Source of the DNA: an uncultured Clostridia bacterium
GTDB taxonomy: Bacteria; Bacillota_A; Clostridia; TANB77; CAG-508
Direction: 5' to 3'
Assembly: GCA_947628335.1 (NCBI GenBank)
Contig: CANQZT010000009.1
Coordinates: 1-16,560, forward strand
DNA length: 16,560 bases
Part shown: positions 7,946 to 15,736 of the stretch, piece after piece
How the letters are laid out: each line of letters starts with the position of its first letter
Position numbering within the stretch: position 1 is the first letter of the stretch
Notes under the pieces: generated by a model
Told to the model about the DNA's origin: nothing
Seen by the model: the letters and a program-made list of their open reading frames with translations, nothing else
Databases searched by the model: none
Translations under genes and position numbers: made by a program

Positions 7946-10282
7946 ATGAATGTCAAAAAACGTGATGGAAGAATTGTACCATTCGACCCATCAAAAATTC
8001 AAAACGCAATACTTGCAGCATTTAAAAGCGTAGATGGTGAATTAACTGACTATGCTGAGGCAAAAGCTGAAAATATTGCAGACTATATTGAAGGATATTA
8101 TGAAGATGTAGATGAAACACCTGGAATTGAAGAAATCCAAGACTTAGTAGAAAAAGGTTTAATGTCTACTAAAAGAAAAGATGTTGCAAAAGCATATATC
8201 CTTTATAGAGAAGAAAGAAATAAAGTAAGACAAAAGAATTCAGAACTAATGAAAAACATTAGTGAAAAACTTGAAGCTTCAAATGTTCAAAACCAAAATG
8301 CAAATGTTGATGAACATTCGTTTGGCGGACGTATGGGCGAAGCCCGCAGTGAGTTAATGAAAGATTATGCTTTAAATTATATTCTTTCAGATATAGCAAA
8401 AAATAATCATCTAAACAATGAAGTATATATTCATGATTTAGATAGTTATGCTGTTGGTTGTCATAACTGCTTATCTGTTCCTTTTGATGATTTGTTAGCA
8501 AAAGGTTTTAATACTAGACAAACAGATGTTCGTCCAGCCCAATCCATCAATACTGCATTTCAATTAGTTGCAGTAATATTCCAATTACAATCACTTCAAC
8601 AATTTGGCGGCGTTTCTGCAACGCACTTAGACTGGACTATGGTTCCATATGTTCGTAAATCTTTTTATAAACATTTACAAGAAGCACTAGATATTGAATC
8701 TGCTTTTGTTTTTGGTAGTCAACCAGAAGTTAAAAATTACAATGATTATTCAGATGAAAACAAAAGAAAAATAGATGAAATAAAAGAGTTCCATGCAGAG
8801 CTTGGTAAAGCTATTTATGAAGATAAAGTAAAAGACATTAGTATTTTAGATTATGAATTTAATAAAAGAGATAAATATACTATGGCTTTTGATGATGCTT
8901 ATCAAAGAACTAAAAAAGAATTAAGACAAGCAGTTGAGGGTATGTATCATAACTTAAATACTCTACAATCTAGATCTGGTAATCAATTACCATTTACCTC
9001 AATTAACTATGGTACTTGTACATTACCTGAAGGTAGAATGGTTACAAAAGCATTACTTGAAGGTTCTATTAAAGGTGTAGGTAAAGTTAGAAAAACACCT
9101 ATATTCCCATGTGGTATATTTCAATGCATGAAGGGCGTTAATCGCAAACCTGGAGATCCTAACTATGATTTATTTCAATTAGCACTCAAATCAACAGCTC
9201 AAAGATTATATCCAAATTATGCAAATGTAGATTGGAGCGGTAATGCAGGTTATGACCTAGATGATCCACGCACATACTTTAGCACAATGGGTTGTAGAAC
9301 CGCGAATGGATGAGACATAAACGGCTTTGGTCAATTAAAAGATGGCCGCGGTAATATATGCCCAGTTACTATAATAATGCCTACTCTTGCTATGGAAGCA
9401 AAAGAAGAAAATAGAACTCAAAATTTTGAGCCTAATAAAGTAGTTGATATATTTTTAAGATTATTAAATGACAAAATCTATGAAGCAAAAGATATGTTAA
9501 TTGAGAGATTTGATTATATTTGTTCTCAATCACCTGAATCTGCTAAGTTTATGTATGAAAATGGCTTAATGGCTGGATATGTTCCAGAAGAAGGAATTCG
9601 TAGTGCATTAAAACATGGAACACTTGCACTTGGTCAAATAGGTCTTGCGGAAACGCTTCAAATCTTAATAGGCAAAGACCATACTACTGAAGAAGGCATG
9701 GAACTTGCTAAAAAAATTGAAACATTGTTTAAAAAACGTTGTGCTGAATTTAAAGAAGAATATAAATTAAACTTTGGTGTTTACTATACTCCAGCTGAGA
9801 ATCTTTGCTATACCGCAATGAAGAAATTTAAAAAGAGATATGGAGAAATACCAAATGTTAGTGATAGAGAATATTTCACTAATAGTATCCATGTTCCAGT
9901 ATGAGAAGAAATGAGCCCATATGACAAAATTGATATTGAAAGTCAATTAACTGGATATAGTTCTGCAGGTTGCATTACCTATGTAGAATTAGATGGTGGA
10001 GTTAAAAATAATTTAGAGGCTCTTGAACAAATAGTTAATTATGCTATGGATAAAGATATACCTTACTTCGCAATTAATGTTCCTAATGACACTTGTTTAG
10101 ATTGTGGATATTGCGATGAATTCAATGACCATTGTCCTATGTGTGATAGCGAACACATCCAACAACTTCGACGCGTAACAGGCTATCTAACTGGCGACTA
10201 CAAGACGGCATTCAACAAGGGTAAACAGGCGGAAACCGAAGATAGATATAAACATAGTAAAAAATTACAAGGATGGAAATAA
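7946..10282 (+). CDS. nrdD: Anaerobic (class III) ribonucleoside-triphosphate reductase
   Basis: Glycyl-radical enzyme that reduces ribonucleoside triphosphates to dNTPs without oxygen (778 aa). Residues 1 to about 95 form an ATP-cone (NVKKRDGRIVPFDPSKIQNAI), the allosteric nucleotide site. The catalytic core includes GCHNCLSVPF with Cys172 and Cys175, and LPFTSINYGT. The C-terminus has a zinc-ribbon Cys set (717, 720, 730, 733, plus 723) and the glycyl-radical motif RVTGYL with Gly746. Two TGA codons (9311-9313, 9902-9904) are read as Trp in ANGWDING and PVWEEM; under the standard code the gene would appear as three fragments. ATG 7946 follows AAGGAGG. Its stop overlaps the start of its activase gene. 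It implies replication in an anaerobic host. Confidence 0.97.
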
Positions 10283-10803
10283 TGAGAATTGCTGGAATAG
10301 AAGCTGATGACTTCATTAATGGTGAAGGTACATCAGTTTCACTCTGAACTCAAGGATGCCCATTCCATTGTGAAAATTGCCATAACCCAGAAACATGAAG
10401 TCCATATGGCGGTAGCTATATTAATAATACTGATTTAATTAATCAAATAAAAGAATTACTTACTAGAAATGGAATTCAAAGAAATTTAAGTATTCTTGGC
10501 GGAGAACCATTATGGCGTACTAATGGAAATGATGTTAATATTGCGGTGCTTCTTAATCATATTAAACGAGATTGCCCAAACACTAAAATATTTTTATGAA
10601 CAGGCTATACATGAGAAGACCTTATTCAAGATGAATTTATTTCATGTGCAATACTACCCTACATAGATGTTTTAATAGACGGACAATTTATCCAATCAGA
10701 ACGTGATATAACACTCTGGTTACGCGGTTCCCGCAATCAAAGAGTAATAGATGTTCAAGAAAGTTTAAAAGCAAAGGAGGTTAAGCTATACACAAAAGCT
10801 TAA
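10282..10803 (+). CDS. nrdG: Anaerobic ribonucleotide reductase activating protein (radical SAM)
   Basis: Activase that installs the glycyl radical on NrdD using S-adenosylmethionine and a 4Fe-4S cluster (173 aa). The cluster ligands are Cys26, Cys30 and Cys33 in the NrdG-type spacing CPFHCENC. LGGEP is the usual SAM-contact segment, and LWLRGSRNQRVIDV is typical of the C-terminus. Four of six Trp codons are TGA, including two at conserved places (SLWTQG, NPETW). These are the best evidence that UGA means Trp here and not Gly. The ATG overlaps the nrdD stop by one base (TAATG), with AAGGA just upstream, so the pair is translationally coupled. Under the standard code this gene is hard to see because its TGA codons break it up. 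Confidence 0.96.
10724..10734 (+). repeat. GCGG-TTC-CCGC dyad
   Basis: Perfect four-base inverted repeat with three-base spacer inside nrdG, at the codons for RGSRN. The surrounding gene normally uses AGA for Arg, but both Arg codons here are CGC. Confidence 0.6.
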
Positions 10804-10834
10804 TCTCTTCTTTTTATTTAGGAAGGTTTTTATT

Positions 10835-11257
10835 ATGAGAGAAATAACTAGAGATATGATTAAAATATTCAATATCAAAAAATTAGGTTATGATTTTATG
10901 GGATATACTTTTAAACGCCCAGAAGATTTAAGTTTTCATCATTTAGTAGTTCCACATAAGGATTGCCGCGACCAAGGTTTAGGAGATGGTTTCTTATTTT
11001 GAAATGGAGCTATATTAAATCAAAAAACATCTCATGATTATTTACATACAATAGAAAGAATAGAAAGAGAATATTTCTTACGAATAACAAAATACATGAT
11101 AGAGATGAATACTAATCAAGTTATTGATATAGATAATCTAAAAAGAATAAGAGAATTATTATTAGAATTTGAATTAAGACATTTAGAAGATACAAACCAT
11201 AATGGACAAAAATTAATAAAAACAAAATTTTTAACTAATAGAATTGACTTTACATAA
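10835..11257 (+). CDS. HNH-like protein of unknown function (140 aa)
   Basis: Probable zinc-finger or HNH-fold protein. The arrangement SFHHLVVP (His35-His36), WNGAIL (Asn57) and SHDYLHTIE (His67, His71) follows the order expected for an HNH (beta-beta-alpha-metal) nuclease core, though the short C-x2-C pairs of many HNH proteins are absent. The C-terminus is a charged helical segment (LKRIRELLLEFELRHLED). One Trp is TGA (FLFWNG). ATG 10835 follows TAGGAAGG, 31 bases after nrdG. The -35 element of the next promoter lies inside its last codons. It could be a nuclease or a structural zinc-binding protein. Confidence 0.65.
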
Positions 11258-11272
11258 AAAAAATGATATAAT
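11244..11272 (+). promoter_or_regulatory. Sigma-70/sigma-A type promoter for the deformylase-to-thymidine kinase run
   Basis: TTGACT (11244-11249), a 17-base spacer and TATAAT (11267-11272) with the extended TGATATAAT. The -35 overlaps the end of the HNH-like gene. The predicted start near 11279 gives a leader of only about 23 bases to ATG 11302, and ATG 11284 would be almost leaderless. Confidence 0.85.
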
Positions 11273-11301
11273 ATTTATATAAAATGAAAGGAAAATACTT
11301 G

Positions 11302-11748
11302 ATGATAAAAAGAATATTAAAATATACTGATAATAAAGATATAGAAATATTAAAACAACAAAGTGTAGAAGTAGAAAAAATAGATGACGAAATAAAAGAA
11401 CTTATTCAAGATATGAAAGATACTGTTCATGCTATTATTGACGCAAAAGGACTTTCCGCAATTCAAATAGGTGTACCAAAAAAGATTTGTTTTTGCTCTT
11501 GAGCTGGCAAAGAAATTATTATGATTAACCCAGTTATCACCAGAACAAGAGGCAATGAAGAATATATTGAGGGTTGTTTAAGTGTGCCTGGGGTATACAA
11601 AAAAATTAATCGAGCTCAAAAAGTATGGTGCACTTATACAGATGAGAATGGAAATAAACAAGAAATTGCGGAAGGCGGCCGCATGAGCAATATTATTCAA
11701 CATGAAATAGACCATTTTAATGGAATTTGTAAAGTCTATAATGAATAG
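11302..11748 (+). CDS. def: Peptide deformylase
   Basis: Metal-dependent hydrolase that removes the formyl group from new proteins (148 aa, compact as in phage versions). All three family motifs are present: GLSAIQIG at 50-57 (Gln55; the usual form is GLAAPQ), EGCLS at 90-94 (metal ligand Cys92) and QHEIDH at 133-138 (His134 and His138 as ligands, Glu135 catalytic). Codon 67 is TGA, read as Trp (CSWAGK), so the standard code would split the gene between motifs I and II. I chose ATG 11302 over ATG 11284 because AAAGGA sits nine bases before it and the upstream ATG has no room for a ribosome site. It is the first gene after a promoter. Deformylation also precedes Met removal, which the Ntn hydrolase at 3091 would need. 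Confidence 0.95.
11675..11682 (+). repeat. GCGGCCGC octamer (second copy)
   Basis: Same octamer as at 1401-1408, in both cases followed by ATG, giving an 11-base match. It lies inside the deformylase gene, preceded by another GCGG at 11667-11670. Very unlikely twice by chance at this base composition. Confidence 0.5.
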
Positions 11749-11762
11749 GAGATATTTTTCTA

Positions 11763-12638
11763 ATGGAAATAAAAAAAATAGAAGGACTGACTATAAGATT
11801 TTCGCTTAATGAAATGATTATAGAAAATTCATTTAAAATAAAAAATATAGATAAGATGATAATTATTTTAGATGAAGCTTTAGACCGAACTGAAGAATTT
11901 ACTTCTCAAAGAAGTATAAAATCTTTTATCAATGAATGATTAGTTCATAACAATTTTTATAAATTTCATTTGTTTAGAAAAAGAACAAGAGATGTAAATC
12001 TTGAAGATGAACAATCAAAATTATTAACATTTACTTACGCAATTTTAAGTTTGCCAAATAGATTAGTATATGAAATAAAAAATTTAAAAAAGAAAAGACA
12101 AATAAAAAAGAAAACAAAAGAATATATCAATTACATAAGAGAACATCAAAATAATATAAAAAAAGCTTTTGAAGAGCTTAAAGAAAATTATTTAATCTTT
12201 CAAATTGGCGGAAATGAGTTAATGAACAAACTTTATGAAAGAGTTTTAGTACATGATGAAAGTAAATATTCAAAAGAAGAATTTGAACCATATAGAAAAA
12301 ATTTCTTTCCAATAAATCAACAAGAAAAAGAAAATAATAAAGAAGCTTTTGATAAGGCATGAGAACATCATTGGAAGAATAATTCTCATCATTGGCAATA
12401 TAGACAATCTAAAGAAACTTTTGATATAAATAATGAAAATGATGTTTTAGATGTTTTAGAAAATATTTTAGATTGAATGGCTATGGGATATAAATTTAAT
12501 GATAGACCATATCAATATTATGAAAAAAATAAAAATTCTATAATTTTAAATAAAAAAGAAAGAAAATTTTTAGAAGATATAATAAATGCAATAGATGCAG
12601 AATATATAAAAGAAGAAAAGGATAATCAAAATGGATAA
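11763..12638 (+). CDS. DUF5662-like phage protein with long N-terminal extension (291 aa)
   Basis: The C-terminal half (about 155-275) matches my recollection of DUF5662: VLVHDESKYSKEEFEPYR, AWEHHWKNNSHHWQYR, then ENILDWMAMGYKF and a terminal YYEKNK segment. The conserved His and Asp residues resemble an HD-type metal site, but no activity is established. The N-terminal half is a separate region, Lys-rich and helical (LKKKRQIKKKTKEYINYIREHQNN), possibly coiled coil or nucleic-acid binding. Three Trp codons are TGA and two TGG. ATG 11763 follows AGGAGAT, which overlaps the deformylase stop. Its last eight bases overlap the next gene. The family call is from memory of the pattern. Confidence 0.7.
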
Positions 12639-13032
12639 TGATAAACAAATTGTTATGGGCAATTTATACGATATAAATAAAAATATTATAAAAACTCTTC
12701 CTAACTTAGATGAAGGAGCTTTAAATAGTAAAATTATAATTATAAAAGATTTTATTGCAAATACAAAACAATTTTATTATATGTTACTATGTAATGAAAG
12801 AAAAGATTATACTGTATTTGATTTTCATTTAAGAGGCGGAAATGTTGAAAATGAAATAAGACTAGATTGTGCAAAATGCTTAGTTAATGAATGTTTAAAA
12901 AATAGAGGTAGTATTCGCGCAATTGATTTAACAAAAGATAAAGATGCTATTGAAATTTGGTTAGTTATAGACGATGAAGTTTATGTATATTACTTCTTCC
13001 CTTATGACAATGGTGTTATTCAAGATTTTTAA
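12631..13032 (+). CDS. Hypothetical protein (133 aa)
   Basis: I do not recognise this protein. ATG 12631 overlaps the end of the preceding gene by eight bases, with AAAGGA upstream, so it is probably coupled to it. It looks like a compact alpha/beta protein: strands such as SKIIIIKDFI, FYYMLLCN and IEIWLVIDDEVYVYYFF, with a helical middle containing three Cys (LDCAKCLVNEC). The C-terminus is acidic and aromatic. One Trp codon is TGG. There is no signal peptide. Confidence 0.7.
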   Translation: MDNDKQIVMGNLYDINKNIIKTLPNLDEGALNSKIIIIKDFIANTKQFYYMLLCNERKDYTVFDFHLRGGNVENEIRLDCAKCLVNECLKNRGSIRAIDLTKDKDAIEIWLVIDDEVYVYYFFPYDNGVIQDF

Positions 13033-13046
13033 GGAGGCGTAATAAC

Positions 13047-13310
13047 ATGAAAAAAATAGTAAGTGTTATAAAACCATTTATATTACAACAAAATATATTT
13101 GTGTATGAAGATGGCAATAAAATTGATGTTATTAAAAGTAATTTAGATAATATTGAAAATAATTTAATAGACATTGCAAAGAAATATGATACAAAAGAAA
13201 TCCAATTAATAGGCTCAAAAAATTTCTTAAGTGGAATTCAAAAAAGAATTGAAACTGCAGAAATGACAAAATTTGGTAAAAATGAATTAAAAATAAAAAT
13301 AATAAAATAA
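13047..13310 (+). CDS. Small hypothetical protein (87 aa)
   Basis: I do not recognise this protein. The start follows AAGGAGGCGTAA, the same ribosome-site sequence found before the gene at 1126. It begins with a strand-rich segment (KIVSVIKPFILQQNIFVYEDG), then a helix, then KEIQLIGSKNFLSGIQKRIETAEM and a last strand LKIKIIK, consistent with a small alpha/beta fold. It has no Cys or Trp and is Lys-rich. It sits among nucleotide-metabolism genes, which alone does not give it a function. Confidence 0.7.
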   Translation: MKKIVSVIKPFILQQNIFVYEDGNKIDVIKSNLDNIENNLIDIAKKYDTKEIQLIGSKNFLSGIQKRIETAEMTKFGKNELKIKIIK

Positions 13311-13323
13311 TTAAGGAGGACTC

Positions 13324-13575
13324 ATGAAATATTTAATAAATGCTACTGAAATTTATAGATTTGATAGTGAAGAAGAAGCTACAAATTTTATTGAAAAAGC
13401 AAAAACTGAAAAAGGATATACATTAACTAAATCAACAGTAGAATATAAAGAAAGAAAACAAAAAGGTGAAGTTATTGATGTATATTGGAAAGTTACATTA
13501 GTTAAACATTTTAATGATGAAAAAGAACCTGAATTTGATATTGATGTCACATATGACAATGGTAGCGCATTTTAA
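13324..13575 (+). CDS. Small hypothetical protein (83 aa)
   Basis: I do not recognise this protein. ATG 13324 follows AAGGAGG, 13 bases after the previous stop. The pattern is strand, helix (SEEEATNFIEKAKTEKG), then two strands (TKSTVEYKERKQKGEVID and VYWKVTLVKHFN) and an acidic tail (EKEPEFDIDVTYDNG). This could be a small beta-alpha-beta-beta domain. The single Trp codon is TGG. It stops at TAA, with a TAG directly after. Confidence 0.7.
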   Translation: MKYLINATEIYRFDSEEEATNFIEKAKTEKGYTLTKSTVEYKERKQKGEVIDVYWKVTLVKHFNDEKEPEFDIDVTYDNGSAF

Positions 13576-13592
13576 TAGATAGGAGAAAAATA

Positions 13593-14129
13593 ATGGATAA
13601 TTTAGAAGTAAACATTAAGGATGTTACAGATAAAACAGTTTTAAAAATGGAAAGCACTGCTTTTAGAGTAAACGAAACATTAGATTTAACAACTCATATA
13701 GACTATACTATGCTAAGAGAAGATGCAATAACCCCAACCAGAGGAAGTGCGGCAGCCGCAGGTTATGATTTATATGTACCTAGCACAGAAGAAACCACTA
13801 TGATTAAACCTCATGATACTGTAAAAATTGGAACAGGAATTGCTATTGCCTTACCAAATAATACATTTGGAGCTATTTTTGCTAGAAGTGGACTTGCTAC
13901 AAAACAAGGTTTAAGACCTGCTAACTGTGTGGGTGTTGTTGATAGCGATTATCGTGGAGAAATTATTATTGCAATTCATAATGACAGTGACGAAGTCAGA
14001 TTTGTCGAAGGCGGCGACCGTATCGCTCAATTAGTAGTAATACCTTATTTACCTATTACATTAAATAGAAAAGATAGTTTAGACGAAACTGAACGTGGCG
14101 AAGGCGGATTTGGAAGCACGGGTAAATAA
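13593..14129 (+). CDS. dut: dUTP diphosphatase (trimeric dUTPase)
   Basis: Hydrolyses dUTP to dUMP, keeping uracil out of DNA and supplying thymidylate precursor (178 aa). All five motifs are visible: PTRGSAAAAGYDLYVP (1), ARSGLA (2), GVVDSDYRGEI (3), GDRIAQLVV (4) and the glycine-rich RGEGGFGSTG at the C-terminus (5). There is an extra N-terminal segment of about 40 residues before motif 1, compared with the usual start of the family. The ATG follows AGGAG. The stop overlaps the thymidine kinase start by one base (TAATG), coupling two enzymes of thymidine nucleotide supply. Motif 1 is encoded through the dyad GCGG-CAG-CCGC. Confidence 0.97.
   Translation: MDNLEVNIKDVTDKTVLKMESTAFRVNETLDLTTHIDYTMLREDAITPTRGSAAAAGYDLYVPSTEETTMIKPHDTVKIGTGIAIALPNNTFGAIFARSGLATKQGLRPANCVGVVDSDYRGEIIIAIHNDSDEVRFVEGGDRIAQLVVIPYLPITLNRKDSLDETERGEGGFGSTGK
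13749..13759 (+). repeat. GCGG-CAG-CCGC dyad
   Basis: Perfect four-base inverted repeat, extended by T/A (TGCGG-CAG-CCGCA), inside dut. It encodes Ala-Ala-Ala-Ala before GYDL with GCG and GCC codons in an otherwise AT-rich gene. Confidence 0.6.
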
Positions 14130-14704
14130 TGGCAAAATTATATTTTAGATATGGAGCAATGAATAGTGGTAAAACAACAGTCTTATTACAAACTGCTCAT
14201 AACTATGAAGAAAGAGATATGCACGTTATCGTTATTAAGCCTGCTATTGATACAAAAGGAGACAATAAAATAGTTAGTAGATTAGGGATAGAAAGAGAAG
14301 TAGATATTTTACTTCCCTCTACTGATACTATTATTTCCCATATGAAGCCAGAAAGGCCTGATGCTATTATAGTTGATGAAGCTCAATTTTTAGCTCCTAA
14401 GCAAGTTGATGAATTATATTATATAACTAAAGAATATGATATACCAGTTCTATGCTATGGATTAAGATGCGATTTTCAAATGAAAGGCTTTCCTGGAGCA
14501 ACACGTTTACTGGAAATTGCTGATGACATTACTGAACTTAAAACTATATGCAGATGTGGAAAAAAGGCAACTCAAAATATTAGATTAATAAATAATAAAC
14601 CTGTTTTTGAAGGTCAACAAGTTGCAATAGATCAAATGAATGATAACATTACTTATGAAAGTGTATGCGGAGAATGTTATCTTAAATTAAGTAGAAGAAA
14701 ATAA
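14129..14704 (+). CDS. tdk: Thymidine kinase, type II
   Basis: Phosphorylates thymidine with ATP in the salvage pathway (191 aa). The P-loop GAMNSGKTT is at residues 9-17, and DEAQFL (83-88) has Glu84 as likely catalytic base. The type II zinc site is formed by Cys141 and Cys143 with Cys180 and Cys183 (CRCGKK, CGEC). The ATG overlaps the dut stop. There is no Trp codon. Its final codons and stop lie inside a terminator stem, so transcription ends immediately after the gene. Confidence 0.97.
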   Translation: MAKLYFRYGAMNSGKTTVLLQTAHNYEERDMHVIVIKPAIDTKGDNKIVSRLGIEREVDILLPSTDTIISHMKPERPDAIIVDEAQFLAPKQVDELYYITKEYDIPVLCYGLRCDFQMKGFPGATRLLEIADDITELKTICRCGKKATQNIRLINNKPVFEGQQVAIDQMNDNITYESVCGECYLKLSRRK

Positions 14705-14722
14705 TTTTCTTCTCTTTTTTTT
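14693..14722 (+). terminator. Intrinsic terminator at the end of thymidine kinase
   Basis: AGAAGAAAA (14693-14701) pairs with TTTTCTTCT (14705-14713) across a TAA loop that is also the stop codon of tdk, followed by C and eight T. The stem is AT-rich, so it is weaker than usual. The T-tract shares its last two bases with the -35 of the next promoter. Confidence 0.65.
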
Positions 14723-14749
14723 GACATAGCGAGAATTTTTTGATATAAT
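14721..14749 (+). promoter_or_regulatory. Sigma-70/sigma-A type promoter for the RuvC-like gene
   Basis: Consensus TTGACA (14721-14726), a 17-base spacer and TATAAT (14744-14749), again as TGATATAAT. It has the best -35 of the three promoters. The predicted start near 14756 leaves about 20 bases to the ATG, containing AAGGAG. Confidence 0.88.
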
Positions 14750-14776
14750 GTAGATATAAAATAAGGAGTGATAAGT

Positions 14777-15283
14777 ATGGATATATTATCTTTAGATTTA
14801 TCTACAAAAAGTTCTGGCTGAGCATACTTTAAAGATGGTGAATTAATAGATCACGGATGCATCACTTCTTCATCAACAGATGTAATAAAAAGAATATATA
14901 TTATGAAAGATAATATTCTTGAAATTTTAAATAAATATGAAGTATCAAAAGTAATTACTGAAGAGGTTAGACCAGAAGGTGGTTATGGAGTTGGCAATAC
15001 CCACACTCATAAAATGTTAATGTGGCTACAGGCGGCGATCGCTTTTATGATGCATGACACATTTCCGCAAATAGATATTGAATATATTTATCCTAGCTCT
15101 TGACGAGCAGCTCTTGGTATTAAAAATGGACGTGGTATAAAAAGAACTAGCCTCAAAGAAGCAGATATTGAATATGTAAAAGAAAAATATAATATTAATG
15201 TGAATGATGATGAAGCAGATGCAATTTGCATTGGAGAAGCTCAATATGTAAAGGCAGATAACAATGAAATTAATTGGGATTAA
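14777..15283 (+). CDS. RuvC-like Holliday junction resolvase
   Basis: RNase H-fold endonuclease that would resolve branched DNA before packaging (168 aa). The acidic catalytic residues are placed as in RuvC-type proteins: Asp7 in LSLDLST, Glu62/Glu63 in VITEEVRPEG, and NDDEADAICIG (Asp144, Asp145, Asp148) near the end. THTHKMLMWLQAAI, PSSWRAALGI and a basic GRGIKR segment precede the last motif. Two Trp codons are TGA (SSGWAYF, SSWRAA) and two TGG; a standard-code reading would leave only a middle fragment. ATG 14777 follows AAGGAG. The gene is driven by its own promoter and overlaps the next small gene by 20 bases. Confidence 0.92.
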
Positions 15284-15401
15284 TTTTTGTAAACATAAAT
15301 GAATATTATGAAAAGTTTTATATGGAGATGAAATTACTTTTTATAATTATAAAAGACAAATATGGAAATGTGAAAAATGTGGTAAAATTCATTTTAAATA
15401 A
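15264..15401 (+). CDS. Small zinc-ribbon peptide (45 aa)
   Basis: A 45-residue frame visible only with UGA as Trp (KHKWILWKV). It carries CKH at 9-11 and CEKCGKIH near the end, giving a C-x-H ... C-x2-C set typical of a small zinc ribbon. ATG 15264 lies inside the end of the RuvC-like gene, with AAAGG nine bases before it, so the two are probably translated together. Two Trp codons are TGA and one TGG. The role is unknown; small zinc ribbons often bind nucleic acids or proteins. The stop is three bases before the shared terminator. Confidence 0.75.
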
Positions 15402-15404
15402 AAT

Positions 15405-15442
15405 AAAAAAGGCTATAATAGTAAAAACTATTATAGCCTTTT
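15405..15442. terminator. Bidirectional intrinsic terminator between convergent operons
   Basis: GGCTATAATAG (15411-15421) pairs perfectly with CTATTATAGCC (15428-15438) across a six-base loop. Six A precede the stem and TTTT follows it, so it can end transcripts from both sides. The stop codon of the minus-strand HExxH gene (15431-15433) lies inside the right arm. Confidence 0.9.
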
Positions 15443-15736
15443 AAAAATATCATTTGCGATTTTCAATATTTCAGAACCATAGGTAGCAATTATATTTGCC
15501 ATTAGTTCTTCTTGCATATCATCTAGTTCAATGTTGTATGAAAACATAGCAGCATGGACTATTTCATGACATAAAACTTTCTTTAGCATTTTTCCTCTTA
15601 AATTACTAGCTAAATATATTGTTTTTGTAATATCATCACATACACCTATTGTATAATCTCCATTATCCATGATAAATATATCATGGTAAGGACAAGAAAA
15701 TTGTATGTGCCAAGTTTCCCCATTAATTTCAAACAT
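15431..15736 (-). CDS. HExxH zinc-metalloprotease-like protein (101 aa)
   Basis: A small protein with the zinc-metallopeptidase signature HEIVH (His57, Glu58, His61) followed by a helix EELMANIIATYGSEIL, where Glu76 or Glu77 could be the third ligand. The N-terminal half is strand-rich (TWHIQFSCPYHDIFI, KTIYLASNLRG), like the SprT/WSS1-type minimal protease fold. The substrate is unknown; phage versions often sit near morphogenesis genes. The start overlaps the stop of the upstream minus-strand gene by one base (TAATG), so the two are coupled. The single Trp codon is TGG. Confidence 0.75.
   Translation of the reverse strand: MFEINGETWHIQFSCPYHDIFIMDNGDYTIGVCDDITKTIYLASNLRGKMLKKVLCHEIVHAAMFSYNIELDDMQEELMANIIATYGSEILKIANDIFKRL

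Noticed and set aside
9311..9904. Apparent splitting of nrdD (and dnaE, def, RuvC-like) into separate genes or pseudogenes
   Set aside because: The breaks are all TGA codons at Trp positions, and both sides continue the same protein family without gap, so UGA recoding explains them better than mutation.
11284..11301. ATG 11284 as the deformylase start
   Set aside because: It lies about five bases after the predicted transcript start with no ribosome site, while ATG 11302 has AAAGGA at proper distance and gives a normal family N-terminus.
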